From Apus apus (Eukaryota > Chordata > Aves > Apodiformes > Apodidae), in NCBI RefSeq assembly GCF_020740795.1, contig NC_067305.1:4030001-4094000 (forward strand): a stretch of DNA of 64,000 nucleotides, given 5' to 3'. The notes under the pieces were generated by a model. That model was given only the letters and a program-made list of their open reading frames with translations. It searched no databases and was not told the DNA's origin. Below are positions 38,341-52,600 of the stretch, one piece after another. A program made the position numbers and the translations under genes. How positions within the stretch are numbered: position 1 is the stretch's first letter; each line of letters starts with the position of its first letter.

Positions 38341-41300
38341 ACACATGAGATGGGTTAAAATTAAACTACCTTTCAATTTGTTATGATATTTGAAAGATAA
38401 ATATAGCTACAATATTGTACATATTTGGAGAGATTAGTCAAATTTAGGTCAACATTGCAGTTTCCACCTTGTGTTTCCACCTTTTCTTAGGTCAGACTAA
38501 GGAACGTGGCATTAGAAGGGACACCAGAAGAGCACTCTTATCATGGCAACAGCAGAAGGAACCATGGTCATTATGAGTTTTAGCTTGTAAGGTTAAACTT
38601 GAAAAGGAAGGCAGAAGTTGGAAAAATGAAAATTCCATTTTTTAACAAATTAGCCTTTATTTATAAAACTTTCAAGTAAAAGGAGCAGTTTATCAACTGA
38701 TAAAATGTGTCAATGAGCAACAGTTAACACTCTAAAAAGAAATCTTCTATGATTCTACCAAACTCCAAGCAAAATTCCTGTCTAAGAAGAGATGTTTGTG
38801 TGAAGTCTACAGAGAGATGCAATGGTTGACACAACAACTTCCACCAGCGTAGGAAGGTATTTGAACTAGATGATTATTAGCACAGATCAATTCACCTTAA
38901 CAGAGCTCCAACTCTAAATGAGGATTAAACAGAAATGACATTCCTGAGAGGAAGGAATAAAATGCAGAAGGGAGGAATCAAACCCTTACAAGAGGGAAAG
39001 CAACAATTCTACTTGGACCAAAATTCCTTGGGTCTCAGTTCTACAGAATAAATACTCTTCTCAATGGAGAAACACTAAAGAAGAAATAGTAACCCCAAAA
39101 GGATTATAAGAAGAATCCAAGAAAAGTGCATTATCTTTGAGCATAAGACAACAAAATAATCTCTACAAAATTTCTGACAACAGATTTCACAGATAGGAAT
39201 GAAAAAAAAAATTAAAAAAAAGGTCAGACACAGTTTGGAATTTCCTACACTTGAGAACACATTACACAAAATAAAATACAGTAAGGACTGATGATCCTCA
39301 CAGGGCAGAGCTTTTATAAGGAAAAATTTGCCAATATAAAAAATATTTTGTACTGCATTAGGGTAGAAGGACTGCTTTTACAAGCATCTGTTTTTATTGC
39401 AGAATGACTGGTATGTTTTACAGCACAACTATTTGAATGTCACTTAGGGAAACCACTCGAGGCAAATGTGAACAGACTGGTCTATAAAGGATAAGGGGGG
39501 TAATTCAATACCTGTCTCCTACATGCAGAGCTTGCATGCGTAGGTTCCACGTGAATAATTGTCTGTCTTTCCTGTTGTAACTGTTGTGCCTGGGTGCAAT
39601 TCATAGTTTTCCATGAGTCATTCCAGCAGTGACGATAACTCTGCACAAAACACACACATGCCACCATAAAAGCCAACTGAACTCTTTGTGATTGCTCATG
39701 GTACCACAGAGCCTAATAACTGATCTGAGGAGAAAGCAGAAGCACCTCCATTCTTTCTTCAAAGCCAAGAATGCAAGAGACAAGTTGTTCCTCATGAAGT
39801 AAGAGCTTAGGTGGAAACAGAGGAAAAACAGAGCTGAAATCCAGAGGATAATTATGTGCAACTTCTATCACTGGAATGAAGCAAGAAAAACATGTTTTCC
39901 ACCTCAGCGTGTGACTGGCTTGGGGTGTACGTGGGCATGGGAATAGCTCTCTCAAAATAATTTTTACAAAAAGGGGGAGAAAAAAAAAAAGAAAGAAAAG
40001 TAAAACTAGAAGGAAATGGAGGAGAAAAATCATTGCTCAGCCTAGAGAAAAAAACATGACATGACTATCACATGTGAGAAGATCAGAAGTAGAACCCACC
40101 TCTCAAAAAGACACTGGAAAAACTCAAAAGAATGTGAAATCACAACCTGTGCAGATGATACCTGCTTTCTGCCAGGCTCCTCTGACACTTGGCACAGCTA
40201 AGGAACACAGGTTTTCATGCCAAAGAAAGTAACCTTGAAGCAAATTCATTACAAACAGTAATTTCTCCTTTTTTTTTTTTTTTCTTTTCTTTCGCCAGAA
40301 CTTTGAAATTCTAAGAGCCATGATCTGATCTGCATGTCTGTAAAAATTCCATCTCTGTTTAGAGGCTACATACATAAACACAAGCTTTAATATATAGAAT
40401 ATATATGCATATTCTACATATTCATTGTATATACACATTTTATGTACAGCACAAGTTAACTATATACTAGACATAGTATGTGGACATATATAGTATATAC
40501 ACACACTATTATTACATTATACAATACACTATATATATATATACACACATAGACACAAATAATATGATCTCAATGTACACTGTATATGCATTGTGTATAC
40601 TCACATTTGATATATCTTGCATTGTACATATTTTCTCTGCCCAAATAGCAACAGGCCTATTTGTGCTTCAAATTTCACTGTTCTGGAGGAAGAAGATCAA
40701 TGTCTTGCAATAAGTTTTGTCTTAGAAGAACAAGAGCAGGTGCCCTACAAAACACTGAGTTACAAGCAGAAGGGAAGAACGTGGGTAGTTTTCCTTTTTG
40801 TATGGAAAACTGGTAAATGCAATGGGGAGAAATCACAGCTGAGTTTTCTTCTACTGCAGTGTCTAAAATTTTGAACTGTTGAAGTAAAACTAAGGTTACT
40901 AAATCTAACTCACTGTGCAGAGAACATGTGCTGTCCTTGTTCATTTGCTTGATCTTCTGTTACTGTCCAAGCAAATACGAAGAATGAGTCAACAAGGAAA
41001 TAGGAACATGAGCAATTCCTGCTAATGCTACATGGAATGCTAGATTAATTCACATTTCTGGCTTCCTGCTGGACATCTTGACAACACAGACTCATTGCCT
41101 TGGAAGCATTATAAATTACAATATTGTAGAGCAGTGTCAAAGTAGCAGAAAGTCTTTTTATGGTACATAACTCAGAAAATGAATCAAGCTATTTAGCTCA
41201 TCCACCCCATCCCACTGGAGTGACATCATCCAAGTCACAGTCCAAAAGTGGTTTTCCTTTCTAAAATGGCACTGTGGCTGAATGGGGGGTTATTGTAGCA

Positions 41301-43526
41301 GAAGAGACACCACAAAGACTCAGGCCCAAATGAAAAGGAGAATCTTATACACAGATACAATTTGACTTCACTGAGAGTCCTGCAGCCATTCAGTTCTGAA
41401 AACTGCTTTCTCACAGCTGAAGCTTTCTCTCATGTTAGCTACAGACAGACCCAAGTTTGCTCTCAGAGACTTCCAGTCCTGTACACCAACAGAAAAGAGA
41501 ATGTGTTGACATTTTAGTATGTGTGATCATTCAATCTCATACATTTTAGGGAAAAAATTACCACAGTGGGAAGGTGCTGTAAAATTAGAAGTATCTTCCG
41601 CTGCATTCACAAGAGGTCATCAAAGATTATATTAAAGACCTTTACGTGGTTGGGTTTGATATTAGAATGAATCTTCTATGTTTCTAGGGGGAATTAAAGA
41701 TTCAGATGGTTTGGGATATCATGAGCACAGGAGACACACAGCAAAGTGGGAAATGTGACTCCTAAAACTGCATTTTGAGGTCTGGGGTGTCAGTTTTGTC
41801 ATGTGCCCACAGTCACACAAGCCTAGAGACAACAAATGCCACATCTCAGTCGTGTTTCAGAGCTGAAAACTACTAAGCAGATTAAAATGATTCAATGTGA
41901 TTCTTGTCTTTGTGTAAAGAAATAATCCAGAATAAGGCAATTACAACAGAATGGGGACGTATTCTTTTCATTCAGTGAACAGGCACTGTCTTTGTATGTG
42001 AAAACCAGAAGTAAGGTAAGGAAGCAAGGACTTAAAAAATAGGAAAGCATTACAGATGATGAAGGAATACCACATTTTCCAAAAAATAGAGAAAATATTG
42101 TAAGATAAGGGCTGCATTAGTGAAACCACAGACTGTTCAGCTTTGTACTCCTACAGAACCAAGGACAGGAGAGCAAACATACATTAAGGACATTAAAAAA
42201 AATGTTGTGGTAGATGCCTACTCTATTTAGACATAGAAGTCCAAGGCAAAGACAATGGAAGTTTTAGAATTCCTGTAATCAGAAGAGGCATTTTTAGTAA
42301 GTAAATAATTCACAGACTTATCATAAGGACTTATTTTTATCTAGGACATGTAAAACACATTCTGTGTGTAAAACACATCCTTACCAGGTGGAAGTACTGA
42401 GTTCTACAGGTGTATATAAAATCTGTTCCTACTTGGACTTATTACTTCAAGCTGTATTTTAAAGCCGTTACAGTTTAGCAGTGCTGCTATAACTTAGACA
42501 TGAACATGTATTTGGCAAATTAAATCTGGTTAAACTTGGCCTTATTTCAGCTAACTTATGTTACATCTGTAACCCCATAAGATAGGTGGAATTCCAGAAA
42601 CAGAGGTAAAGACTGTCTTACACAGTCAGCTGGGTAACTAATATGGTCTGTGTTCTGGTGGCTGGAGCAAAAGAGGGTAAAACGAGTTGTAGCTTGAGCT
42701 TGGTAAGTTTCCCATTGCTTGATTTTACATGAAAGCAGCACTCAAAATTGTACCACAATCATATCTGCTTATGAGAGAAAGCAAGATTTTGCCTTGTGAT
42801 TTAATTGCCAGATTCTTTGTCCAATTTACTACAACCGAGTTAACTCCCTCTTTTACAACATCCCATACAATTATTAAAACTCAATGCAAACTGTTTAAAT
42901 TGGAACTACTCATTCATAGAGGCTTCAAATCCCTAATATTTTATACAGCTCATTCTGTTTGTATTCATCAGATTCTTTTGCAAAAGCCACATCTCCTGGA
43001 TAAAAAGTGACCATCTAATAATTAACTTGTGCTGAAGACTGACATAGATGACACAAATGCTACACTGAGTAGCCTACTATGAATTATTAAAGAAATGTAA
43101 CAAGTGAAAGCTAATTATAGAAATATCTTTTTATGACATTTTCTTTGAAACTCATCCTGCAGCTTCAAAAAAACCCCAGTGGAATCCAGGTATTAATAAG
43201 CCAGACTCACAAGTTGCAGTTTACCATATGCAACGTTGTCTTCCAGGTAAAGAAACTTTGCTTTCAGTATCTTAGGATCATAGGTTGGAATTTCTTACAA
43301 GCAGTAAATTTTATCTAGAACATACAATAGAGCTTAGACAGTGTTTCCTGCACATTGTGCACTTGAAAAGCCACACAGAGCCCAGTCTGACGTAACCAGC
43401 CAGTCTTGATCAGAGTTTGAAGGTGACCAAAATTATTTTCACAACATAAACCCAAGGGCTGAGTATTTTTATAAAAGCCACGTTTAAAGGTTTCACTTGG
43501 GCAGGGTGGAGCCAGAGAATCTCTGC
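38341..43526 (-). other. EPS15L1: EPS15L1 downstream region, probably including its 3' UTR
   Basis: No coding exon is visible. The interval holds candidate minus-strand poly(A) signals (ATTAAA 42,805-42,800; AATAAA 39,398-39,393 and 38,661-38,656), so the 3' UTR is either about 0.7 kb or more than 4 kb. An AT-rich simple-sequence tract lies at 40,385-40,630 and a T run at 40,267-40,283. Confidence 0.4.
40385..40630. repeat. AT-rich, TATA/TACA-rich simple-sequence tract
   Basis: About 245 bp dominated by alternating TA, ATAC and TGTATA units, with runs of ATATATAT at 40,531-40,542. It is probably a decayed dinucleotide microsatellite able to form hairpins on either strand. Confidence 0.75.
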
Positions 43527-43673
43527 TTAAGAGTTTGGCATATCAGCCTTACTGAGTGCAATAGCCAACTCAAGGTCTTCTTGTTCTTGTCTCCGCAACC
43601 GAGCTAGTCTCTCTTGCTCTGCTTTTTCACTCTCACGCTTTGCCCAGGCCAGCTGCTGCTCTTCATTTCCAAA
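43527..43673 (-). CDS. EPS15L1: EPS15L1 terminal coding exon (ubiquitin-interacting motifs)
   Basis: 49 codons including the stop, in phase 0 after a T-rich acceptor. It encodes [20 protein letters not shown], then [20 protein letters not shown] and SKADMPNS. Two UIM-type helices are visible: the first around [13 protein letters not shown], and the second [14 protein letters not shown] with the conserved Ala and Ser. The UIMs bind ubiquitin and direct monoubiquitination of the protein. Stop TAA at 43,529-43,527. Confidence 0.96.
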   Translation of the reverse strand, partial: FGNEEQQLAWAKRESEKAEQERLARLRRQEQEDLELAIALSKADMPNS

Positions 43674-46600
43674 CTAAAAAAGGAAAATGGAAAATAAATT
43701 ACTAAATTTGCCAGAAAGCAAGAAGAAATGATGTGAAAAAAAAAAAAAGAAAATACAGTGAATCAGACTTATTAAATATGAGTCAAGTATACCAAGCTGT
43801 CTTAGGGCAGTTCTTCTGGATCAAGATAAAAATTCACTCACTGATTTCCTCACTTCATCCTTTAATTTATTTCCTTAATTTCTTCCTCCTCCTACCAGGA
43901 AACTAACCCATCTGGGCTGCATGTCCCTGCATCCACATCTCAGTTGTGTCTGAAAATGGCCAGAGGACTGGAGCCAAACACAAACTCCACAAACACAAAA
44001 AAAGCAAGTTAGTGGTTTGGGAGCATAGCAACCTACATCCATTTTCAAGAATGGTAAATAGCTGGTAAAAAAAACAGAGTCATTTACTCTTGTGCAACCC
44101 CACTGCAGAGAGTTTTAGTGGAGTATTTCCTGCTAAGGGTGAGGAGTTTTAATAATGACTCTGGAGATTGCTGACCTGTGGCAAGTTTCATCAGCAAATC
44201 AGGTTACAAAAAGTCCTTCTGTTACTGTTCATAAAAAAAACATGCAGAGGTTTCTTTTTTTTCCAGTAAGAAATAATGTAGGAGAATCCAATTTACTTCA
44301 GCAGAAAACACTAAGGAAACAGAACACATTTTAACATTCAGCTTCTAAGCCTGTCTGAGCTTCCCAAAACACACTGCAGTAAAACTATTCCAAAATTATA
44401 TTCCAGTATTTACCACTGAAGTATGCAAAAGTTTGCTTGTTTGAAGTTTTTTTGCACAAAAATATTAAAACACTTTATGGAAATCATAACAATTTAAAAC
44501 TAAAATATAATCTGTTACTGTTTAATTTTAGCATTCACTGAAGAGGATGATGTTAACAGAAATGTTCTCACAGCTGCATGCAAATGTTTGCATTTTATCC
44601 CACTTCTAAAATTTGCTTTGTACTCTTCTTTTTTTTTGTATGTTCAGAAAACATATTATTTGGGGTTTTTTTGGAAGAGAAAGCTACATGCAATTTATAG
44701 CTTCAATTTCAGCTGAATGTATACTGTAAAAAAAAAAAAAAATTAAAAAAAAAAAAAATATAAAAATTTGCCCTGTGGTCCACAACACAGCAACTCTGAA
44801 CACAGCAAAATATGTCCCTGCATGAGCTGATTTGGCTACACTTTCCAAACAAGCTTCAAACATTCACCTCAGCATTAAAATGCAGCTTTTAAGTGCTAAA
44901 CCTATACCCAGCTGCCCCTATAAATGATGGCCCCTGCTTTTTCCACTCTGCATTTTACCTATAATTCCTATTTTCTAAATAAATGTATCCATTTGAATTT
45001 ATTTCAACCCAAGTCCAATTCTCATTTACTCAGAATTTAGTTAAATTATTCTCTCTGTGATCTGGATGCTCACAATTCCTCACCGTATTTCTCTCCAGAT
45101 CATTTTTCAGATTGATTAAAAAAAGACAAGAAAGAGGACTACTTTAAAATTACTCTTCTTCAAACAATACCTCTGCTTCCACTGTGATCAAAATTTAGAT
45201 GAGGACCTTGCATTCAATGCTATTGAAATACAATAAAAGTGCCAAACATTTGATGGTATTTTACTTTTAAAATTCAGAAAATCTACTATCGTTACTCACT
45301 CAAATCATGTTGGTTGACAGGGAAGATTTAAAGGCTCACTAAGGTTTTCAATAGATTAATTTTTTCAAGATAGAGTAAACATGGGAGTCAAATGGAAATA
45401 GGACTTCTCCACTTCTCTAAAGAATTCAAAAAGATCATACAGCTGGGATGGAGAATAACAGTTACTATTCTCAGAAATCCAATAAGCTTTGGTCAAACTC
45501 TCTGGGGTGTCTTTTTTTTTTAATGTTGGGAAAACAGTTTTCCTTCTATAGCTTCCATCTTAGGAGAAGTCTTGCAGAGCTTAGGAGAGTCCCAATTACC
45601 ACTTGTTTATGGTACACGAGTTATATTTTTGTGGTTAAAAGTGCTGAGTTAAAAAAACCCAAAGGATAAAAAGGCAAGTGAATCATTGGAAACAAATCTT
45701 GACGTGCCTTAGTACAAATGGTTACCAAATTTTCAGGAGTGTAACTCTGACCATTAGACAAGTGAAACCCACAAAAGTTCATAATGCCACTGATTCTTGG
45801 CACAGGTTGCCTATCAAAAGATAATGCAACTGCAGGACAAGTCATTTAATATAACAACATTCTTCTGCACATGTGCAGGTTTCAAGAAGTCTGTAAATAT
45901 CTATGACATAGCTGGCATTTCATTAAAAACACCTCTTTTTTCCAGAAGTACAGTTAGACCCAAGGCATGAGGAAAACAGACTGCAGTGAAACTAATCAAA
46001 TCACAAGAAGCTGCACTGACTTGTGTTCACTAAATTACCAGCTTATATGAAGAGAAAAACAATTCAGTCTAGTTCTAAGTGCTCTGTTTCTTGGAAACTT
46101 CAACACTTTATGTTGGCAGAAAGACTGCATTTCTTGTTGTTCTGTAAACTGAAGCTGGAACCTAGAAATACCTGAAATGTGAGCGACCAAAAGCCTTTGG
46201 TTTGTTCCAAGGAGTCATTTTTAATGCCAGTGGAAAAGTTAAGGATGCAATGAGAACACACTTAAACTCTGGGTGCATGAATTTGCCAGAATCTTTAAAA
46301 AAAAAACAACAACAAAAAAGCCACATTTTCTAGAGTGCTACCAGTACCTACTGAAGGTCCTCGTGTTACTTATTTGCAACAGAATTCCAATTAAAAAATC
46401 AGGTTATTCAGTCATTGAAACCTACATTTCTGTTCTCAGATTCCATGGACTCAAACTGTGTGTCAAAAAACCTCCTGTAAGTAAAATTGTTTTTCATTTC
46501 CTCTATGAATAAAATTTCCCAAACATCAGGCACAGAAAAGCACAATATTCTTGCTGACTACAAGGTAACTAGTCCACTTCAGGACTTCAGACAGAAGGAT

Positions 46601-49600
46601 TAGGAATTATCCAGTGCAGCAATGTAATTGTATTACAAGCAAGGAAAAAAAAACAACCCCAAAGTGAGAAGAACAAGGACCAAGTCCTCTCTTTCCAGCC
46701 AAATTCAGTTAACACTTTTTTTTTCCTTATAGCAGTAGAAAGCAATTCACAAACAAAATTAATTTGGTGCCACTGAAATGTAATTATAAATGGCTACTGC
46801 TCAAGATCTCATTATTCCTGCTTTTTCCTTATCTTCTGCAGTTAATCTCATCTCCATAAAACCTGATGGCACAGTAAATTTAACACTAGGGCAACCACTG
46901 GGATGAGGATCAGAGATTTTTGGTTAATTATTTGATACAATCACTCAGGGTAAGCCACACTTTTCACTTAAGAAACCCAGTCTGTGAGTAAGACAAGAGC
47001 TGGATAAAACACACTCCACTCCAGGATTTGTCTTTCATTGAAGGAAGGAATTCAATGTTGGTCAAGAAATTTCAGATAAAGCAAGTTTTGCGTCTTATTT
47101 TTATTAAAAATGTCACCAGTTTGTACACAATCACAGAATTTAACTGTGCAATTTCAACAGGCTGGTACTAGCTGTGGCAGAGCATACAGAACACCTTAAA
47201 CTCTGATGTCTTCAGTATCAGATACATGAAAGCACTGAGGGCAGCTAAAAGTATGCACAGGTGACCTCAACTAACAATATCAAATATGGAAGTGATACAC
47301 ATTCACTCTTCACTTCTAGAACTAGGGGTAAAAACCATCAAAAGAAGCAACCTGAAAGGTTCAGCTGGAAGATCTCTACTTGGTGAACACTGAGCTGTGT
47401 CCATCAGGGTTAAGTAACAGATTAAGTTGGCAATTTTACTGCGTGGCAACGTGACAGAACCAAAAACACATGAAAGGAGGGAGAAGCCTGAGGCCGTGGA
47501 TGGAACAGATTTCTATCTACTCATGGAAGCAGTAAGAACCACACTACTACTACAGTACAACGATTCCAACTCAGTAAGGAACCTGCCAGCACTAAAAACA
47601 AAGCCAGGCTTTTAGAAACCCTGATGTTTTTTAATGAATGGGTACTTGGCTTTGCTTTCAAACCTTCTGATACTGACAATTCTGTACTGGTACTATACAA
47701 CAATTTTGTTTTCTTTGTCTAACAAGGGCTTTTCTACCATATCAGTAATTGGAATAAAAACTCAACAGCTAAATTTTCAGTCTCTGTCTCATATTTGTAT
47801 CTTTGATGACCACATTCCATCGTATACAGCAAACATTGTGACAGGATTGTCAGAACTTTTTCACAAACAATTACAAAATACTTTTCTGGAATCTTTTCCT
47901 TCAAGGATTTGCTTCTCAGGATATGGTGAAATTGCCATTATCAATGTTTTCAACAATCGTTTTTGACTGTTTACAGCATTGGCTCCCAAAAATCAGTTTA
48001 CAAAATAGCCTCCATGCAACAAAAACAATACACAAGTTCTGCTACAAAGAATTTGTGAGTAAAGGCACACTGTACTAGAGTAATTTAAATGCAAGTAAAC
48101 CCTTGAAAATTTGGTATGAAACTTCTTTTTCTTTTATTGAAATAATGCCTTTTTATTACAGAAATATTAATACAAAAACAATGAGGACAGCATGAAGGTA
48201 CCAAGAGACAGAAGCCAGTGAACAGTAGGTTTGCAGTGAAAACAAAACCCAAGAGATTGCTGCAAGCAGAGCAGAAAGTGGTTTGCTCAGAGACAATGAA
48301 CTTAACTTACAGAGCTGAAGTCTGCAAACCCCAAGGAAGAGTCTTTAGAAGTTTTACTTGAAGAGGAGGGAGCAAATGGATCTTTTCCACTAAATGGGTC
48401 CCCAAACCCCTTTTTACTTTGAAACGGGTCACTGCTGTCAGCCCCAAATGGCTGGAATGGATCATGGGGCTTGGGAAAATCTGCAGACCCCAGGTGGCTT
48501 ACAGGAGTACTTTTACCTGGAAAGTTTAGGAAAAAAAACAAAACAAAAGGAGAAAAAGAGAAGTTACTTACCATGGACAATGCAAACCCCTTATATAGGA
48601 AACTGTGCTGACACACTTTAGCATCATCCGTTCTTCCTGGGGTGCTTTAAAATTTCACTCACTCTAATGGTACTCAGTTCTCAATGCAAATCATCTCCAA
48701 CAGCTTTTTCATTTAAATAGATGTATTATCTTTTTTATACATACTGCAACATTAACACCATCCAGATTTTAAATTATAAACCCCAATGTATTGACATCTG
48801 GTCAGAAGAATTTGACAAGTGTGACTTCAGTTCATTTTCCAGGATTAGAGACATTTAAGACTTAAGTTTGGGATTATCTAAAAGACAATATACTTTAAAA
48901 TACATATCCACTAGAGATAAATAATCAGTAATGTTAAATAGAAACAAATAGTAACTTTATCTGTGACTTTACAGAATGCATGCATTCATTTTGGTTTTAT
49001 TCCTGGAAAGGGTTTATCCTTCTACTACTACAAGGGAGAAGAGACTGATTAAGAATCACCTTGTTCTGGGGTGCTTGTTGAGCAACCCACCTCTTGCAGG
49101 TGATTGCTTTTCTTACATTCCACCCCAACAACAAATGACATCACAGCAATTATTGTGTATGGTCATAAATAATGGTTGTGCATTTTATTTGTTGCAATTA
49201 GAACCTCCATGGTTAATCTTTAAATCCCCTTGCAAAAAGTGCTACTTTATCATGTCAAATAACTAAACAGATCCATGTAAATTTTTTCTCTTCAAAAAAA
49301 GAAAAAGACTGCTCCTGACAGGTACACAAGCCAGCTTCCAGGGAAAAATATTCCTTGGATGAGCAATCCTGATTATAATCTGTGCCTAGCAAATGACAAA
49401 GGAAAACCTAGAAACATTTTTAAAAGAAAAACATTCACAACTTCTTGTGGAGCAACCTGAATTCCATCCATTATTTGCATGAATAAAGCATCTTTTTTGA
49501 AACATCCAATTATTTGAACTGTCCTTTCATAGGAAACTTAGAATTTATTCACATCAAGATACACACACCAGGAAAGCACAGAGAAATGGAATCAAAATCC

Positions 49601-52600
49601 CACATTTCAGCATATATACTTGGCATGTCTAGACAAACCCAAGAGCTTTTAAGAAGGTATCATGCTAGTTGCTCCTGAACTTTATACTTGCTCAAATCTG
49701 TGGAAATCCTTATTTGTCAAAGAGAAATAGAGATCAGCAAACCTTCCCTCAATAACCCCCCAGCAGCCTGGCTTCACCTGCCATTAAATCCCAGCTCAGC
49801 CCAAAGTCCATCTTCCCTGTGCTCAGCTTGCCAGACATCCTGCCCTCTGCCACCAGCAGCTCCACAGGTGCTGGTAGCACCTCCTTAATGATGGAACGGA
49901 TTCCCTACTGAAGGAAGGAACCACTCAGGCTCTTATGTGATTAGTGCTAACATCAGACTTAGGCCTCAGATGCAATGCAAGGACCACCTGCAGGAACCCT
50001 GCTCCAGGGAAAACGTGAGGAGAGAAAGTCCACAGCTGAGCAAGCAGCAAGAGGCACAGAAACAAGACACATGCAGGAGGAGACACAATTGGATTTGTTT
50101 TGTCTTAAAGAGTATCCAGGGTATGACAGTCCTGCAGGCAAAGCTTCCATCAAGAAAAGGCTACTGGATTTAGGTTTTTCCCAAGAAGGATTTACCTTAG
50201 ATGATCTGTAACATTTTAAAAACTTAATACTCTGGGCTGCCTAGGGAACTTGTGCATCAGGTTTGAGAAATGGTTTCTAGAAATCACACTGCTTTGAAGC
50301 TGGAGGATCAATGACACCTCAAAGTTCACTCCAGTACCATTTTCATGGTTCAGGATGTGGTCCTTTCCTGGTTAAGGCATGTGGCAAGGATATACAGATA
50401 GTCATATTAGCAACCACAGGCTGGACTTCTAAAGTCAGACAGATCAGACGAGTGATTTGTCCTTTATGGAAGGAAGTGACAAAATTCACAGGAAATACCA
50501 GGAGCATTTGCTCTCCTCACCAGCATGGACCCTCCTCCATCCCAGTTTCAAACTGTCCTTCCTATCAACAGAGGCCACATTCTGGTCTCTGAACTGGGCT
50601 GCTGGACTTCAGGTCACTCACCACCATGGCCCTAAGGAGATCCCACCTTCAGCCACAGCTACACAGCACTAGAGAGCTCAGCAAATCTGGTAAGAGATAA
50701 GTAACTCAGCCCTGTGCGTGTAATTTTTCAGACCATAGAATTGTTCAGGTTAGAAGGGACCTTAAAGATCATCAGCTTCCAACCCTCCTGCATGGGCAGG
50801 GACACCTGCCACCAGCCCAGGTTGCTCCAAGCCCCATCCAACCTGCCCTTCAACACTGCCAGGGATGGGGCAGCCACAGCTTCCCTGGGCAAGCTGGGCC
50901 AGGCTCTCACCACCCTCACACTCCAGAATTTCCTCCTCATGTCCAAACTCAATCTCCCTCCTTCAAGAGCAACTTCTTTTCAATTACAAAGAGAATTAAA
51001 ATAGCTACATTTCTAATTTAAGATCAAGGCAAAACAAGAGCCCTCTATGTTTTTTCATCTCCTTCCTCTATTGCCAGTTACCAGCAAAACAAAAATCCCC
51101 CATGAATCCTTCACCCTACACTGCCCCAAACCAATTTTGATTGATGAAAGCAAAACTGGCCCATTTTAAGCTACCTTCTTCTTAGGTTAGAGCCTCAGTT
51201 GCCAAAGCCATGTCGTAGAACTGGTGACTGGTAATACAAACTCAGGGTTTGCAATGGATTTGCTCAGCAAACCTCTTTGTTCTAGGTGCCCTGTTCATGT
51301 TTTTGCACAAAGCCTCTGGTGGTTTCAGACCTACATAACGAGCATCAGTCTGCTCGTGCTTCATCTGCACGACAGATCACAAAGAATAACTTTCCTGTAG
51401 AGGAAATGTCACAATGAATACTAGAGTTACTGCTAATAATATTGAAAAAATTAATTTTAAGTCCTGAGTGCCAAGGCTTCAATTATATTTTGAAGAAAAG
51501 GTGAAGCAGAAAATCCTTATAAAATCAGGTTTATTTTTTGCAAAGCAATTTTAAGGGCAATGGCTAAGCTGAATCTGCCACTCCTGGCACCCATGACAGG
51601 GTCCCCAAGGAGCTCTCTCTTTCACTACACTTTGTATGTTGCTTACAGTTTGTCTCCCCCTGCCAGATTCAGCAAACAGGGGCCTGGCAGAAATTTGTCT
51701 GGTCCAGTTAGACCTCCCAATTTACTAATTTATTGGCCACAAATTAGTAATTAGTAACAAATTAGTAACCACACCAGAATTATCTTTCTGACATCCTTTC
51801 TGGCTTACACCAAATGTGAATCTCCCAGTGCAGTGTGTGTGTATTTAATAAAGATTTTTGTATTCCCATGTTTGGTATGTCAAGAACATGAGGGCAGTAT
51901 TTCTAAACCATACAGCAAAAATACCCAAACTGCATTAAAAAGCCACCAACTGAAGGACATTGGTAAAATCATAACATTGAAAATATTCTCTTAGGAGTAA
52001 CTGAGATTGCAATCATCTCATATTCACTGGAGATTAAAAACCGTTACATTTTTAAATGATGCTGCTCCTTGTTTCTGAGGTATGGCAGGAAAAAAGTACA
52101 GGCAAACAGTTGTAACCTTTGCTTATTTGATTCTTCTGCTAATAGTTTCAGGGGAAAAAAATTCAGAAAAAAGCAAAACAGGTCCTATTCTGAAACCACA
52201 GCAGTTTCAGCAGTTACCCAAGTGGTGCACCCAAACCACACCGAGGACTCACTTCAGCAAAAAGAGATGATGAACAAAATGGTTTACCACAGCAAATGCT
52301 GTTAACTTGTAGTGAACTCCACCCATATGAAGGGTTTATCTAATTTCATACCCCAGCACAAACTTGGGGCTTGAGATCTACAGTTTAAGGCAAATATCAT
52401 CTCACTGGCACGACACAATTAGAAACGTGTGTCCCTAAATTACAAGACATTGACAACGAAACAGTGAAGTGAAACATTTATATTTTTCTCTGTATTTTGA
52501 GCTTGAAGAATGGTCTGACCTTTCTGCTTAGATAATTATCCTAATTGAATGATAAGAAACAGTATGTTTTCATGTGTTTGAAGACCAGATTATGCATGTA

